This document shows, one piece after another, positions 22,435-33,482 of a stretch of DNA of 64,000 nucleotides (position 1 is the stretch's first letter; the number at the start of each line of letters is the position of its first letter). Location: assembly GCA_951213105.1 (NCBI GenBank), contig OX578136.1:76566437-76630436 (forward strand). The letters are read 5' to 3'. The stretch comes from Amaurobius ferox (Eukaryota > Arthropoda > Arachnida > Araneae > Amaurobiidae). A program made the position numbers and the translations under genes. The notes below the pieces were generated by a model. The model searched no databases. It saw only the letters and a list, made by a program, of their open reading frames with translations, and had not been told where the DNA came from.

Positions 22435-24584
22435 ATGAGTCACCATCCTGTGACTTAACTTTCAAAGTTCCGGTACTTCAATATTTATATTTTCATTATG
22501 TTGCTTGTACACTTCAAATGAAGACTATCATAATTGTTATTTGCATTTCTATTTATATACAAGTTCACAACATTACATTAAAATATACGCAATTCATTAC
22601 CTTGATTTCTCATTTTCACAGACGTAAATAATTTTTAGACAATTTTTTAGCTGTATATATTTCTTATTTGTTACAATGAATAACATATTATATATTTCTG
22701 TGTGTATAAATCATGACTCTTTTGAACACCATATTTATATCATATTACATCTCGGCCTTTAAAATATCAAATATATCTACTCATTTCGCTACTCCAAACT
22801 ACTGTGCATCTCATAATACGCACTTTCAATTCCCTCTTCGACTGCCCTTTCGTGTGACACAACTGCGCGGGAGGAAGGGAGAAAAGAAAAAAAAGAAAAA
22901 ATTTTGCTTGACCCGTAGCTTTCCTCTGCTCCCCTCCATGCGTTTCTATGGCAACTGCGAATTTGTTGACCCCCACGGCGAGCCTTGAATGAGTGTCTTC
23001 ATTGTTTGCAGAGCGCAAACTTACGTAAAAGGGATTTTAACTGCCTTTTGCATGTATCGCTAAAGATTTAATCGTTATCGTGCAACTTTGGCGGTAACCT
23101 CTTCTCAAGCGCGGGCTTTTAGACTGTCCGGTGGTGAATGTACGAGCTAACATTGACGTGGGATTTTCTGGCTGTATCTTTTAAGGAATTTATTTACACT
23201 TTTTCTTTCAAGTTCTTTTTTTGTATTCTTACTTATATTTATTCTACTTATCTTGTTAATAATTCTATTTAATTTGATATATATATATATATATATTTTT
23301 ATTATTATTATCTTATGACCTTAACACAGATCTGATTGTTGAATTATTATTTTGATTTCATGTACTTTTAATTTATTGGATTTATTTATCCCTTGTTGCA
23401 ACAACGCGTGATATATTATTTTATGTGTAGTATTATGAATATACCATGCTTTTGTTATGTTATTGATATAACTGACTTTATGTTCCCGTTTCAGCATAAC
23501 TTTACATATTTATTTATTTAAATATATTCTTTCATATTTAATTTTATCTGTTATTTCTTTTTATTGCCAGTGATACTTAATTAATGCATTAATTTATTAA
23601 TAATACTCAATCATTTATCATTTACATACAAATCAATGTCTTTTCCTAATGTATTTTATTTTTATATACCGGCCGGTATTTTTAACTAACTATAATTGCC
23701 TGCAATTATAATTTTAAATTTTGATACATTGATTGTATGCTTACAATAGAACTTTTTTTTGTATTATTCACGTACTATGCAGGGGAGATTTTCTCCGATG
23801 TTTATTTTTAGCCTGGCTATTTATTTTGAAGGTGACTAGCTTTCGCCGTGCAATGGCCATATATGGAGCTGTTACGCTGACTGTGACAGCTGGGAAATTA
23901 ATCCTACTCATTCAAGTTTTATTAATCCATATATGTAATTAACTTTTATTTTGTTTTTTAGATTGCGTGTTTTCGTAAAAGGTCTGTATACACTATTTAT
24001 GCAATAAATATTTATTAATTTACTAATTATTATTTACATCAGCTGTGAGTGTTTATTTTGACTTAAAATTTTATTTATTTATTTATTTCTGATTTTGCTT
24101 TTATTCTGTCAGCTTTTTATGAGGTATTTGATTAATACTTTTATGATTTTGAATATTATATACTTGCATTTACCCTGTTCCATGACTTTATTTTGCATTT
24201 TATTAATTATGTTATACTATTTTTTCAAGACCCGTACTAGAAAAGGAAAAAAAAAAAAAATATCGTGAAGAATTCCATCCCACACATCTTTATCATTGGA
24301 ATGTCTACCTTGCTCTTAAGCATCTATCATTGGAAGACTTGTATTTTTGATGCCCACTACTGACTGTTACCACCTTTCGTTTTCAAGCAAGACAAATTGC
24401 AAGTAAGTGAAATTTAATTATCTCTCTCCTTTTTTTTTCTAACACCTTAGTTTATTTTATTTTAGAACATTGAGGGGTATTGTATGTATTATTTATCACT
24501 TCTACATATTTTTCTGATATTTATTGCTCTATTCATAAAATGTATCCATACATAAATGTTTATTTATTACCTATATTTTTATTT

Positions 24585-24715
24585 TATCCTCATATTTACA
24601 AAATCCTCATATTTACAAAAAAAATTATCCTCATATTAATTTTACAAATATGTTATTCTCATATTTATTTTACAAAATATATTATCCTCATATTTATTTT
24701 ACAAAACTACCTTTA
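24585..24715 (+). repeat. Tandem array, CCTCATATTTATTTTACAAAA unit
   Basis: Four to five imperfect units of about 25-30 bp with TCCTCATATTTA and TTTTACAAA in common. Confidence 0.75.
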
Positions 24716-24851
24716 TTTCATTATTAATTTTTTTAAAATTATACATTTAATGCCTTCATTACCGTTACACTAATATAACATATTTTGCGTTTTCGCACAT
24801 AAAATTTTCATATTAAATTTTTATCATTATATATTATTTTGCTTTCGAATA

Positions 24852-25457
24852 CTATTTTTTGCGTGTCCTTAGATTATAACGTCTAGTACTCCCATCATTT
24901 GGATTATTGGCGTTATATTCTTTGTTTACATGCGATTGACTTCTGTCAACAGTTCGCCGTGTTTGTTTACTTTGTAAATACTTTTTACGCGGCTCTGCTT
25001 TATATAATTTATTCGCGTGAACAACTATCCATTTTTTATTTGGATCGTTCATAGGTGTGATAGCGTAATTATTGTTACGGATCACCTTTACGATGCGATA
25101 TGGCCCTTGAAATTTTTTTTGTAATGCTGTGGTGGGTCTCAGGTTTTTTAAGTACACAATTTGTCCTTTTAATAATTTCTGCTGTCTAACTCTTTTAAAA
25201 ATTCTTTCTTGGCGACTTTGGGCTTGAATTTGTTTTCGTTTTGTATATCTATTAATTTTTTCCGCTAAAGTAAGTGCTTCACTGACGTCATTATCATATT
25301 CAGTTTTAGTTAAATTCGGACTGTCATCAGGGTCCGCTATTTCCAGATTATTTTCTCCGGGTAATTTCAAATCTCTGGTAAGAAACAAAATAGCGGGACT
25401 GTGGTCTATATTTGCGCTGGGTGTTGCATTATGAAATAATTTTACATATGGCAAGAC
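24852..25457 (-). pseudogene. gypsy pol: integrase C-terminal region
   Basis: About 200 residues in a third frame after a shift near 25455-25465. Carries the GPYR signature (residues 117-120, then IVKVIRNNNYAI), the GPY/F module found at integrase C-termini in Ty3/gypsy elements. It ends in a basic tail (RRYNLRTRKK). No chromodomain is recognised. It would be continuous with the 25429-26472 frame in an intact element; the junction (after QTFNWQS) requires +1 or -2 nt, so the copy is broken or mis-sequenced here. Confidence 0.88.
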
Positions 25458-26472
25458 TTTGCCAATTAAAAGTTTGGTCAGCCATTGCTGCCAAAGAATT
25501 TTTTATTCCTAAGTGGCTTCTTTCTAAAATTGCATTTGAGCTAGGTTTGTAAATAGACGTATATTTTATTTTTATATCATGTTGCTCTGCGAATTTTTTA
25601 AATTCTTCGCTTTTTAGTTGTCTCACGTTATCACATAAAATCCAATTTGGTACTCCGTTTGAAGCTATCCAATTTGTTACTACCTGTAATATACTCGCAG
25701 TTGTAATATTTCTCACGGGTACTGCCTCCAGGAATCTCGAGTAATGGTCTATCATCGTTATGATGTACTCATGTTGTCCGTTACTTCTCGGTAGCTTCCC
25801 TACAATGTCTAATGCCACTGTGTGATTTTGTTTACATGGACGAGGGACACGTTGTAATGCCATAGGTCTTATAGCCTTATTTTTGTAACATAAACATGCA
25901 TCACATGATGCGCAAAAATTTTTTACATCACTGTATGCTCCTTTCCAGTAATATTTTCTATTCAGAATTTGATAGGTTTTTTCTACTCCAAAATGCGGTG
26001 TATGAGCTAACTCGATAACTGCGAATTTTAGACTGTGAGGTATTAGAATTCTGTCCTTTTGCATAGGATTTCTGATATTTCTAGCAGTCTTTATCATAAT
26101 TAATCCTGTATTTACATCTCTATAGTATTTATTTACATATTTTGGCTGTTTAAATTTTGCATTCAGTCCGTTAATAATTTTCTTTATCTCTCTATCTTTT
26201 GCTTGCTCTTCCAAAATTTTGGCTATCGTTATCGCGCTGTCATTAGCAATAATGTTATTTATTAATTTAGTCTTAGTTTGTTGAGAAAAAATTTGTCGCG
26301 ACATAAAATCACTGGGATTATCTTGTCCTTTAATGTATTTTATGTCAAAAGAATATTGTTGTAAATTTAATAACCATCTTGCGATTAAATCAGAATTTTG
26401 ATTTTCTAAGTGTATGTAGTGAGTTAAAGCTTTAGAATCAGTAAATACCGTAAAATGCGTACCATATAAAAA
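25429..26472 (-). pseudogene. gypsy pol: RNase H C-terminus and integrase
   Basis: From the shift at about 26472 the frame reads the end of RNase H (FTDSKAL, with its third Asp) and a connection, then integrase, which joins element cDNA to host DNA. Counted from the first Met (26304): zinc-binding H101, H104, C131 and C134, then catalytic D166 (VALDIVG), D225 (ILCDNVRQ) and E261 (NAILERSH). Exactly 35 residues lie between D225 and E261, giving DD35E. The usual DN-G after the second Asp is DNV here, and the two His are closer than usual. The frame ends early after QTFNWQS by a second shift. Confidence 0.92.
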
Positions 26473-28689
26473 TCTTTGAAATGTATTATAGCGTCGTGAA
26501 TTGCTAACAATTCTAGCTTCATGCTCGGATATTTCTTTTCACTGTCTGAAAGTTTCCTGCTATAATACTCGATAGGATGAAAATTTCCATTCACTGATTG
26601 AAGTAAAATTCCTGACGCGGCTACTTTTGAACAATCAGTCGACAAAAAGAACGGCTTTGACATATCAGCTGCTTTGACTACCGGTTTCGATAAAATCGCG
26701 TTTTGCAATGTTACAAACGCTTCTTCGCATTTCTCCGTCCATATAAATTTCTTATCCTTCTTTGTTAACTCAATTAATGGATTGCATAGTTCAGAAAAAT
26801 TTGGTATGATCTGCCTAAAATAATTACATAAACCTAAAAATGATTTTACTTTTTTTACTGTCGTTGGCACAGGGAAATTCGTTATTTTTTGTACATTATC
26901 ATCTGAAGGTGTTATGCCTTCCTTACTTATCTTAAATCCTAGAAATTTAATGTTCTCTTTACACATTTGTAATTTTGAAGGGTCAATGGTTAAACCAAAT
27001 TTACCTAATCTCGAAAATACCGTTTTTAATTTCTCCAACATTTTCTCGAATGAATTTGCGGCAATTACAATATCATCTAAATAAAATTCAATTTTCTGAT
27101 CTTTTAAATCTCCTAAGCATTTCATCATTAGTAATGAGAAATATGCTGATGAGTTTTTTGCCCCAAAAGGTAATCTATTAGGTCTATATGAGCCATCATT
27201 TGTTATGATATTTAATCGGAAACTATCCTCCGGTTTGATTTTTATTTGGAAAAACGCGGACTTTAAGTCTATCACCGTGTACAAATTGTGGCCTGCGATG
27301 TTGTGCAGAATGTCGCTGATTTTACCAATATTTACGGGCAGTAATTCAGTAATTTGATTAAGTAGCCTATAATCTACGGCTAAACGATATTTTTGTTCTT
27401 TATTGGCATCATTACTATTAATACTGGCTTTCTTCTTTATCAATAAGCATGGGAACGCATAATTACTTGTAGATTTTTCTATAATTCCAGCTTCACACAA
27501 TTGTTTGATTTCACCTTCTAGTACAGGTTTTAACATTTTTGGCAAGGGATAAGGTTTACACTGAATTGGGTATTGGTGTAGTAAATTAAATTCCGGTACT
27601 ATTTCTTCTGTCATTACCAGCGTTTTGTATGATTTCGCAAATACATCATAATTTTGTAACAGTAATTTTAGCAATATATGTTTTTCATTTTCTTGTAAGT
27701 GATCTAGTTTAAAATCTTGCGGTGTTAATTCCGCTTTTCGTAACGCTGAAATGTCCATTTTTTGTGGATCATTTAAGCTTTCGATATTGTTAATCTGTAA
27801 AATTTTATCAGTATCATGTTTCTCTTCACAGATTTCAAACTGCGGTGTTACAGTACCAAATATCATATTTTTATTTAGATGAATCTCTTCTTCTGTTTTA
27901 TTTGTTATTATAGTAGAAATATATTTTCTATTATTTACATAATGTATAGAATTTTGAGTATGTAAATCTTTCATTGAGTTTGAAATATTTAACAATACAT
28001 CCTTATCTTCAAAATAATTTTCGCTTAATTTTAATTTTATTGATTTTGTTTCTTGAGGGAGTAATTTAATTTTATGCGCTAAGCTTGCATTTAAGCATTG
28101 AATATGTTCAACTCTTGTATTATTATTTTCTGGTTGCTGTGCTTTTTTCTGATTTTTGTCTCGAAATGGTATAGATATGGATTCTTTGACAAATTTTAAT
28201 ATTAATTTATTTGTGTCAATTATGGCATGATGATTTTTGAGAAAATCAAATCCTAAAATAATTTCATAAGGGGTGTTATTTAATTGTTTAGTTATGAAAA
28301 AAGAATTTTTGCATCTTTTGTTTTCAATTTTAAAGCTAAAGCTGATACATTTTGAAAATTGAATGTTTTCTTTGGTCATAGTCTGTATTTTTACTTGTCT
28401 AGATAAATAGTTAATTTTAATTTTATTTTTTATTTTTTGAAAAATTCTATCTGATAATAAACTGACACTTGCGCCACTATCTATGAGAGCCACTGTTTTT
28501 ATTTTCTCTAAATTTATGTTAATCATTGGCAATGCGTCACTCTGTCCATATGTTGAATTCAGTAAATGTTCATTTAAATTTTGTGCATCCTTATTAATTT
28601 TGCTTGCAATTTTATGGGATCTCGAATCCTTATTTGATGCCTTATAACTTTCTATATGTCTTTTATTTCGAGGTCCCTTTCTTAGTTTA
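26424..28689 (-). pseudogene. gypsy pol: protease, reverse transcriptase, RNase H N-terminus
   Basis: Open from the gag end in the -1 frame, with no stop through 28532, where the first usable start-like codon (TTG) lies, to 26424. Numbered from 28532: aspartic protease active site DSGAS at 18-22 with IILGFDFL at 91-98; RT motif A with D422 (VIDLKSAFFQ), PFGAKNS near 455, and catalytic YLDD at 484-487; tether; RNase H with D633 (STDCS) and E674. It converts the genomic RNA to DNA and processes the polyprotein. A one-base loss near 26472-26476, just after HF in the RNase H domain, sends it into a short false tail ending at 26424. Confidence 0.94.
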
Positions 28690-29812
28690 AATATTCATTA
28701 TTCTGATATTGTCTATGATTGCTTTCATAATGTGGTCCATTATTCTGATATGATCTTCTGTTATTACTTTGAAATTGTCTGTTGTTATTTCCTGCACGCC
28801 GCCGTATTCCCCGGTTATTTATGAAATTACCTCTTCTGAAATTCGCCCTACTATAGTGTGCATAATTATTTTGAATAGTGGGTCTTTGTTGAAAATTGGT
28901 AGTTTCCTGAATGTTATTTCCATTTGTCATCGCCCTTTTTAAATTGTCTTGTACTTTATGAAGCATATAGCATTCGGACATCCAGTGATTGTTACGACCA
29001 CACGCTATACAGAATTTCTGTGGCGGGTTTTCTGCAGTATTTTCCGTTTTTACATGATTTATTTCCAGATTCTCACTTATTTTATTTTCTACATCAATAC
29101 TATTTACACAATCATTTTGTTCCTCCAATGCGGATTCTATTACTTCAGCTATTCTCACTGCTTCCTCAAAAGTTTTCGGATCATTTTTTTTTATTTCTGT
29201 TCTTAAATCTTCTCTAACTATCTGTAAAAATTTGGTGAGTTTAATTTTCTCTGTAATTTTTTTTATATTTGCGTCCATTGTTTCATCTACTTCTAGAAAA
29301 ATTATCGCCTGGTTTTCGATTTCTTGTGCAAGCTCCTTAATTGTCATATTTGGTAAATGTTTCAGATTGTTAAAATTGTTGTGTTTTTGCACTAATGTTT
29401 GTTTCCTTTCAAATTTGTTTTTTAATAACTCCATGAATTTTTCATATGATTTTTCCTTTTGCAGGGCAATATTTTCTGCTAGAAATTGTTGAGCCTTTCC
29501 TTTTAATCTTGATTTGACAATTATAATTTTCTCTTGTTCGGACCATGATGTTAACTCCGCTATTTCCTTAAATTGTATGATAAAGAAATTGACATTATTT
29601 TCCTTTTGTCCATCAAATGATGGCAACATCTGCATAATTGGCAACGATGTATTTTGCTGCGCTTGATTTGCGGGCATCTGTATCTTGATCGCGTTATTTA
29701 CCGAACTATCTGTTACTCTGTTATTTATATGTACCTCCTGCTGTATATTATCGATAATTGGAGCATCTTGCCTCGATCTTTTACTTATTTGCCTAGTTTT
29801 ATTCGGCGCCAT
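28682..29812 (-). CDS. gag: gypsy gag polyprotein
   Basis: 376 residues, intact from ATG at 29812 to the stop at 28682. Assembles the virus-like particle and packages the RNA. A retrotransposon-gag region spans roughly 60-230, with MLPSFDGQ at 62-69 and LKGKAQQFL at 103-111. A single zinc knuckle C268-C271-H276-C281 (CX2CX4HX4C) follows, then an Arg/Asn-rich tail likely to bind nucleic acid. The 5' leader from the LTR is about 350 bp. The last sense codons are TTA AAC next to TAA (see the slippery site). Codon use is A/T-rich like the rest of the element. Confidence 0.93.
   Translation of the reverse strand: MAPNKTRQISKRSRQDAPIIDNIQQEVHINNRVTDSSVNNAIKIQMPANQAQQNTSLPIMQMLPSFDGQKENNVNFFIIQFKEIAELTSWSEQEKIIIVKSRLKGKAQQFLAENIALQKEKSYEKFMELLKNKFERKQTLVQKHNNFNNLKHLPNMTIKELAQEIENQAIIFLEVDETMDANIKKITEKIKLTKFLQIVREDLRTEIKKNDPKTFEEAVRIAEVIESALEEQNDCVNSIDVENKISENLEINHVKTENTAENPPQKFCIACGRNNHWMSECYMLHKVQDNLKRAMTNGNNIQETTNFQQRPTIQNNYAHYSRANFRRGNFINNRGIRRRAGNNNRQFQSNNRRSYQNNGPHYESNHRQYQNNEYLN
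28685..28691 (-). promoter_or_regulatory. Putative -1 frameshift slippery site T TTA AAC
   Basis: On the coding strand the heptamer TTTAAAC is in the gag phase T TTA AAC and directly precedes the gag TAA. A -1 slip reads TTT AAA and continues into the open pol frame, bypassing the stop. The phase and position are exactly those of known -1 sites. No strong downstream stem was obvious by eye. Confidence 0.65.
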
Positions 29813-30124
29813 GATTTAATACACTGTTATACAATTCTGACTCTATATTAAATATTTATGCTAATACATACATATATATATACAATCATATAATACATAT
29901 TTAAATTATCATTTTCATGCATTTTCTTATCATTCTACTGAGTTATATCTCATTATTAAATTCATTGTTAAATTCAATATTACATTCCACTTATTATTAA
30001 ATTCACTTTTATATTCAAACTCATTATTAAATTTAATATTATATTCAAACTCATTATTAAATTTAATTTTGCCTTTTACTTATATATTTTACTTTCTCTT
30101 ATGAAAATTAATTCTCCCCGAGCT

Positions 30125-30142
30125 TGACCACATACGGCACCA
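30125..30142 (-). promoter_or_regulatory. Candidate primer-binding site
   Basis: On the coding strand TGGTGCCGTATGTGGTC starts 18 nt after the 5' LTR. TGG matches the CCA end of a tRNA and GGTGCCGT resembles PBS sequences. The 18-nt gap is unusually large, and the tRNA was not identified. Confidence 0.4.
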
Positions 30143-30160
30143 ATTCGCGCGGCGACATCA

Positions 30161-31069
30161 TGTCATAAGGTAAAATTGTCCTTATCAAAAATTACCTGTA
30201 TAGGACTTACCTATGATGTCGCCACTAAGGGTGGAGCATGTAAGCTCCCGGTTCTCAAGCTCGGACTACGAACACACCAAAACATAAAGAAATACACAAG
30301 CTTAATTGCTCAATTTATTTTAATATTTTACTTAATAGTTATCTATTGTATCTGGAGTAACTATGCTATAATTAAATCAATTATTAAAAGACACATAATA
30401 CTAACAATATTACATTAATATATATATATATTTACACACATTATAACTTTGACTTAAATTTCTTAAAAAACAGTTTCCTTTAAACAATCGATAAAGAATA
30501 GTTCTTATAGTTCAATATTACGAACTCGTTCATTTGGTCTACTCATACGAACTGGTAGTCAATTAATTTAATAATTGTTAAAGGTGTGCCTTCCGTGCTA
30601 ATAGTGACAATTGAAAGTTGGTTACCTTTTCTCTTTGTGTTACGTGCATATTCGTGCTATTTCAATGATGTAGGAACACCGTTACACATCTAACTGCACT
30701 CGCTACCATTTTGTTGCTCACATTCTATAGACACTTTTCACAAACCCAAGAAAACATGATGCTGATTCGTTCGAAAGTTTTAAGTCGACTAAAAAACCTC
30801 AGGTGCGTCTAGGACGCTGTCGAAATTGCATTCGTGGAAAGTTCTAGAACATTCTCTCAAACCTTTTTCTTTTCACATTGTAGTGTCGTTGTTGATTCGT
30901 TGAAGTGAAGAAGGGGATGCGCTGCTTATTTATGTTTGTATTGCCATTGGCTCCCTCCGCAGCATTTAAATAGCTCATTAGCTAGGTTGGCATCCGCAAT
31001 TGGAATTGCAAAATGGCTAGGTTGGCATCCGTAATTGGGTGTAACATGTAATACAAATATTGTGTTACA
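30161..31069 (-). repeat. 5' LTR
   Basis: Right copy; would carry the promoter. Boundaries are fixed by LTR-LTR identity and by the GCACG duplication just outside. Confidence 0.96.
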
Positions 31070-31074
31070 GCACG
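31070..31074. repeat. Target-site duplication GCACG (right)
   Basis: Partner of 21062-21066. Confidence 0.95.
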
Positions 31075-31516
31075 CATGCATTTTGCAGAAATCTCGAATT
31101 ATAGAGAATCGCTGATAATTTATTTGCTAAAATTACGATTTAAAATGTGAAAAAGCTTGATAATTTTATATTTATGGAAAGATAGAATAATCTTCAGAAC
31201 AAGGATAAAAGTATAATATGTGATCTAATCTATACGGGAAAATAATACATAGAGTCATATACTCTATACGGGGTGATTAAAAAAAGATGGACCAAACTTT
31301 ACGAAGTGGTAATATACACCATACCAATCATTTGTCGTCAGAGTTTACCGGATCGGAAATGAAACAGAAAGGCGCTAGTGGGCGCTTAATGGTGAAACCG
31401 ATGAGATGAGGCGAAAATACAAGAATGACTTAGAAGTTATAAAATGACATGTAATAAACAATAATTACAATAATGGCTCAAAAGCAATGGCTTGGATTCG
31501 CTGGAGATAGTATGGG

Positions 31517-31576
31517 TGGAAGACCCAAACCGCTCGACTGACCTTAAGGTTTGCAGTAGTCGTTTGAGTGGCCGAC
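31517..31576 (-). mobile_element. 60-bp hairpin retroposon (copy G)
   Basis: Minus-strand copy: CGGCCACTCAAACG at the start, GAGCGGTTTGGGTCTTCC at the end. Flanked by imperfect target duplications GAGATAGTATGGG (31504-31516) and GAGATGGTAGGG (31577-31588). The arms GGCCACTC and GAGCGGTT pair with G-U pairs and one mismatch. Confidence 0.65.
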
Positions 31577-31588
31577 GAGATGGTAGGG

Positions 31589-31628
31589 TCGAAAACCCAG
31601 ACCACCCGACTCGCCCTAGGCCACGAGC
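31589..31628 (-). mobile_element. Truncated hairpin retroposon (copy H)
   Basis: On the minus strand AGGGCGAGTCGGGTGGTCTG and a closing TTTTCGACC closely match the 3' part of copy F at 44916. The 5' arm is missing. Directly adjoins copy G, head to tail. Confidence 0.6.
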
Positions 31629-32289
31629 ACTGTTCTCCATGCAGAACCCACCACACGGTGGATTGTGGCACACCAAGAGTTTGCTTCATTTGCTATTGTG
31701 CTTGTGTCTGGCTGAACTGCTACTGTGTCCAATATTGCCTGTTCCACGCTTGACGTTCTAGCACACCTTGCACAACCTGCATCATGCCTGGTAGCAAGAA
31801 AGGATCCTGATTTACAGAGCTGCTGATGCAAGCGTTCGCATGTTTTTCAATTGAGCAACCGCCTACAGAGAAAACGTTCTCCGTGTAGTTGTTGTGTCTC
31901 TCTGCCATTCCCGTTTGCAGCTCCACAGATGAAATGCATATCGGCTGTTTACCTATTTGTAATGTCCTCCATCATCTCAAAAGTTGAAGCTGCAAATAAC
32001 TGCTACGAACTGGTAAAACTATACTTTAGGTGTTACGAAAATTTGCATAAGGGTTCTTCGTCTTCCCGAGATGGAATGTGCATATGTGGTGTTCTTCTTC
32101 AACCAGGAAATAACAATCTGAATGAGTTAAGTTTACGGAGCGGACGCTTCCCAATGAGTAAGGTCCTGTAACTCATTTACATTTAATTTCCGATCATGTA
32201 TACTATGACGAAAAATGCTGGATTTGGTGTATACTATCCCCTCTTAAAGTTTGGCCTATCTTGTTTTAATCACCCTATACATTTAAAGG

Positions 32290-33168
32290 ATATAAAAAAT
32301 AATATTTATAACAATAAATTATCTTTATGTAGAAACTTTATAAAATTGTCTGTCCAGTTGACAACTCAAAAACATATTTAAAGATATCGATTATATATGT
32401 AAATTGTGAAATGTGGAAGCATGGATGCAGTCGAGTTGAGATAAGTTGCGTGGAGTTAAACGCATTTCATTAGCTTGCCCTGTTGCATTCAAATTTGTGA
32501 TTGATTTGTAATCCAATTTTGCCGATGTTCAATTGACTTGAAACATTGCATAATTTTGTATTCCTGATGACAATACGATATTCCGTCAAATTTGAGCTGA
32601 CCCACTTCATTCCCCTTCTTCTCCCGGGTTATTATATTATCAAAACTCCCTAGAAAAAACTCTATCAACAAATACGCGTATACGTGAAACTGTTTTAGTG
32701 ATAATAGATCAAATAGTCAGGTTTGAGTTCATTCCTCCCAATTTTTCACATTGTCAAAAATCACAAATATGGGTGTCTAATTTAAGGGGAGTGATGGCTC
32801 AAAGTTCAAGTCTCACATGAGCTATATATTTTTTGAAAATTAAGATTTATATACAGGTTTTATTTGTCTTGTGGTCAAATGTTTCGACACAGTTTGTAAG
32901 TATCGCTGTGATAAATTTTGCCATGATCTTATATAAGTTGGGTACACACGATATTGACTTAAAGTGCTTGGGTCTAATAGGCGATTTGGTCTTACGTAGC
33001 AGGTATGTAGCGTGGTGTAGAATCATTCGAATCATTCTTCCGGTGATATCTCTCTACTTATGATCTTCTTTATTTCTTTCACTATAAAATGATGTAAAAA
33101 CAGAAATTTATTTTCAAAATTCACTAAAATGGAGAAAATAAATTTTTTAGTATTAAAAAATTGTTCAT
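32290..33168. other. No gene recognised
   Basis: A+T-rich. A 76-codon frame at 32833-33063 has no support. Confidence 0.55.
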
Positions 33169-33181
33169 ACATAAATGACTA

Positions 33182-33469
33182 AGGGCGCGGTAGTCCAGTG
33201 GTTAGCGCACGGGAATTGCACTCGGTAGGCCCGAGTTCGATTCCCGCCACTGCCCAAACTGCCACCGTGTTCACGCGGAGTACGATCACGTTAACCATGT
33301 GGGTGCGTAAGTCCTGCCGAGAGGTTGGTGGTAGGGGAAGGAGGGTACGGTCCCTGTCGATGCCTCCTCCACTGGGTTCCGGTCTAAATTGGGTGGCACT
33401 TCCCGGCCGTCCAAACAGTTACCTTACACCCTTCCGGTAGGTCGGACGGTCGGGGTCTCAAGAATAATA
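33182..33469 (+). mobile_element. tRNA-headed SINE (copy A)
   Basis: 288 bp between target duplications ACATAAATGACTA (33169-33181) and ACATAAATAACTA (33470-33482). The head, to about 33256, is tRNA-like, with A box TAGTCCAGTGG and B box GAGTTCGATTCCC for RNA polymerase III. The body (about 33265-33400) contains GTTCACGCGGAGTACGATCA and GAGAGGTTGGTGGTAGGGGA. The last 60 bp form the hairpin tail ending GGTCGGGGTCTCAAGAA. Moves only with LINE machinery in trans. Confidence 0.9.
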
Positions 33470-33482
33470 ACATAAATAACTA

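Larger units (their letters stand above)
21994..24851 (-). other. Long non-coding 3' region of the gypsy element
   Basis: Nearly 2.9 kb between pol and the 3' LTR. It contains the 39-bp minisatellite (22270-22434), a G+C-richer block (about 22820-23150) and a 28-bp array (24585-24715). No env motif, no long frame on either strand and no nested transposon ends were seen. Confidence 0.6.
21067..31069 (-). mobile_element. Complete Ty3/gypsy LTR retrotransposon
   Basis: About 10 kb, transcribed leftwards. Two LTRs of 911 bp (21067-21977) and 909 bp (30161-31069) begin TGT and end ACA on the coding strand. A perfect 5-bp target duplication GCACG lies at 21062-21066 and 31070-31074. Internal order is gag, then protease, reverse transcriptase, RNase H, integrase, which defines Ty3/gypsy (Metaviridae-type) elements. 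I saw about four substitutions and one 2-bp indel between the LTRs, so the insertion is young. No env-like frame is present. About 2.9 kb of non-coding DNA separates pol from the 3' LTR. Confidence 0.96.
31480..31960 (-). pseudogene. Transposase N-terminal fragment (DUF4817-like)
   Basis: On the minus strand, from about 31940: a start with GNGRETQQLHGERF, then LHQQLCKSGSF, a stretch on VEQAILDTVAVQPDTS, the helix-turn-helix piece LGVPQSTVWWVLH, and after the inserts HPYYLQRIQA. These are successive blocks of the N-terminal DNA-binding region of a widespread arthropod transposase. Frames change several times and a stop follows RRLLN. The 60-bp inserts at 31517-31628 split the HTH from the PYYLQR block. 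No DDE residues remain. Confidence 0.75.
31265..32279 (-). mobile_element. Deleted mariner-like transposon with DUF4817-type transposase start
   Basis: Inverted repeats of about 55 bp: GGGTGATTAAAA then AAGATGG.CC at the left (from 31265), inverse at the right (to 32279). The transposase remnant runs on the minus strand and the element is only about 1 kb, lacking the whole catalytic domain. It hosts two copies of the 60-bp hairpin retroposon. Confidence 0.75.

Noticed and set aside
23279..23300. (TA)n tract as an element boundary
   Set aside because: Short simple repeat with no flanking inverted repeats.
21994..24851. An env gene in the gypsy element
   Set aside because: No long frame, signal peptide, cleavage site or membrane segment in any frame.
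33183..33256. A functional tRNA gene
   Set aside because: A and B boxes are good, but the anticodon stem pairs poorly and the sequence continues into a SINE with target duplications.
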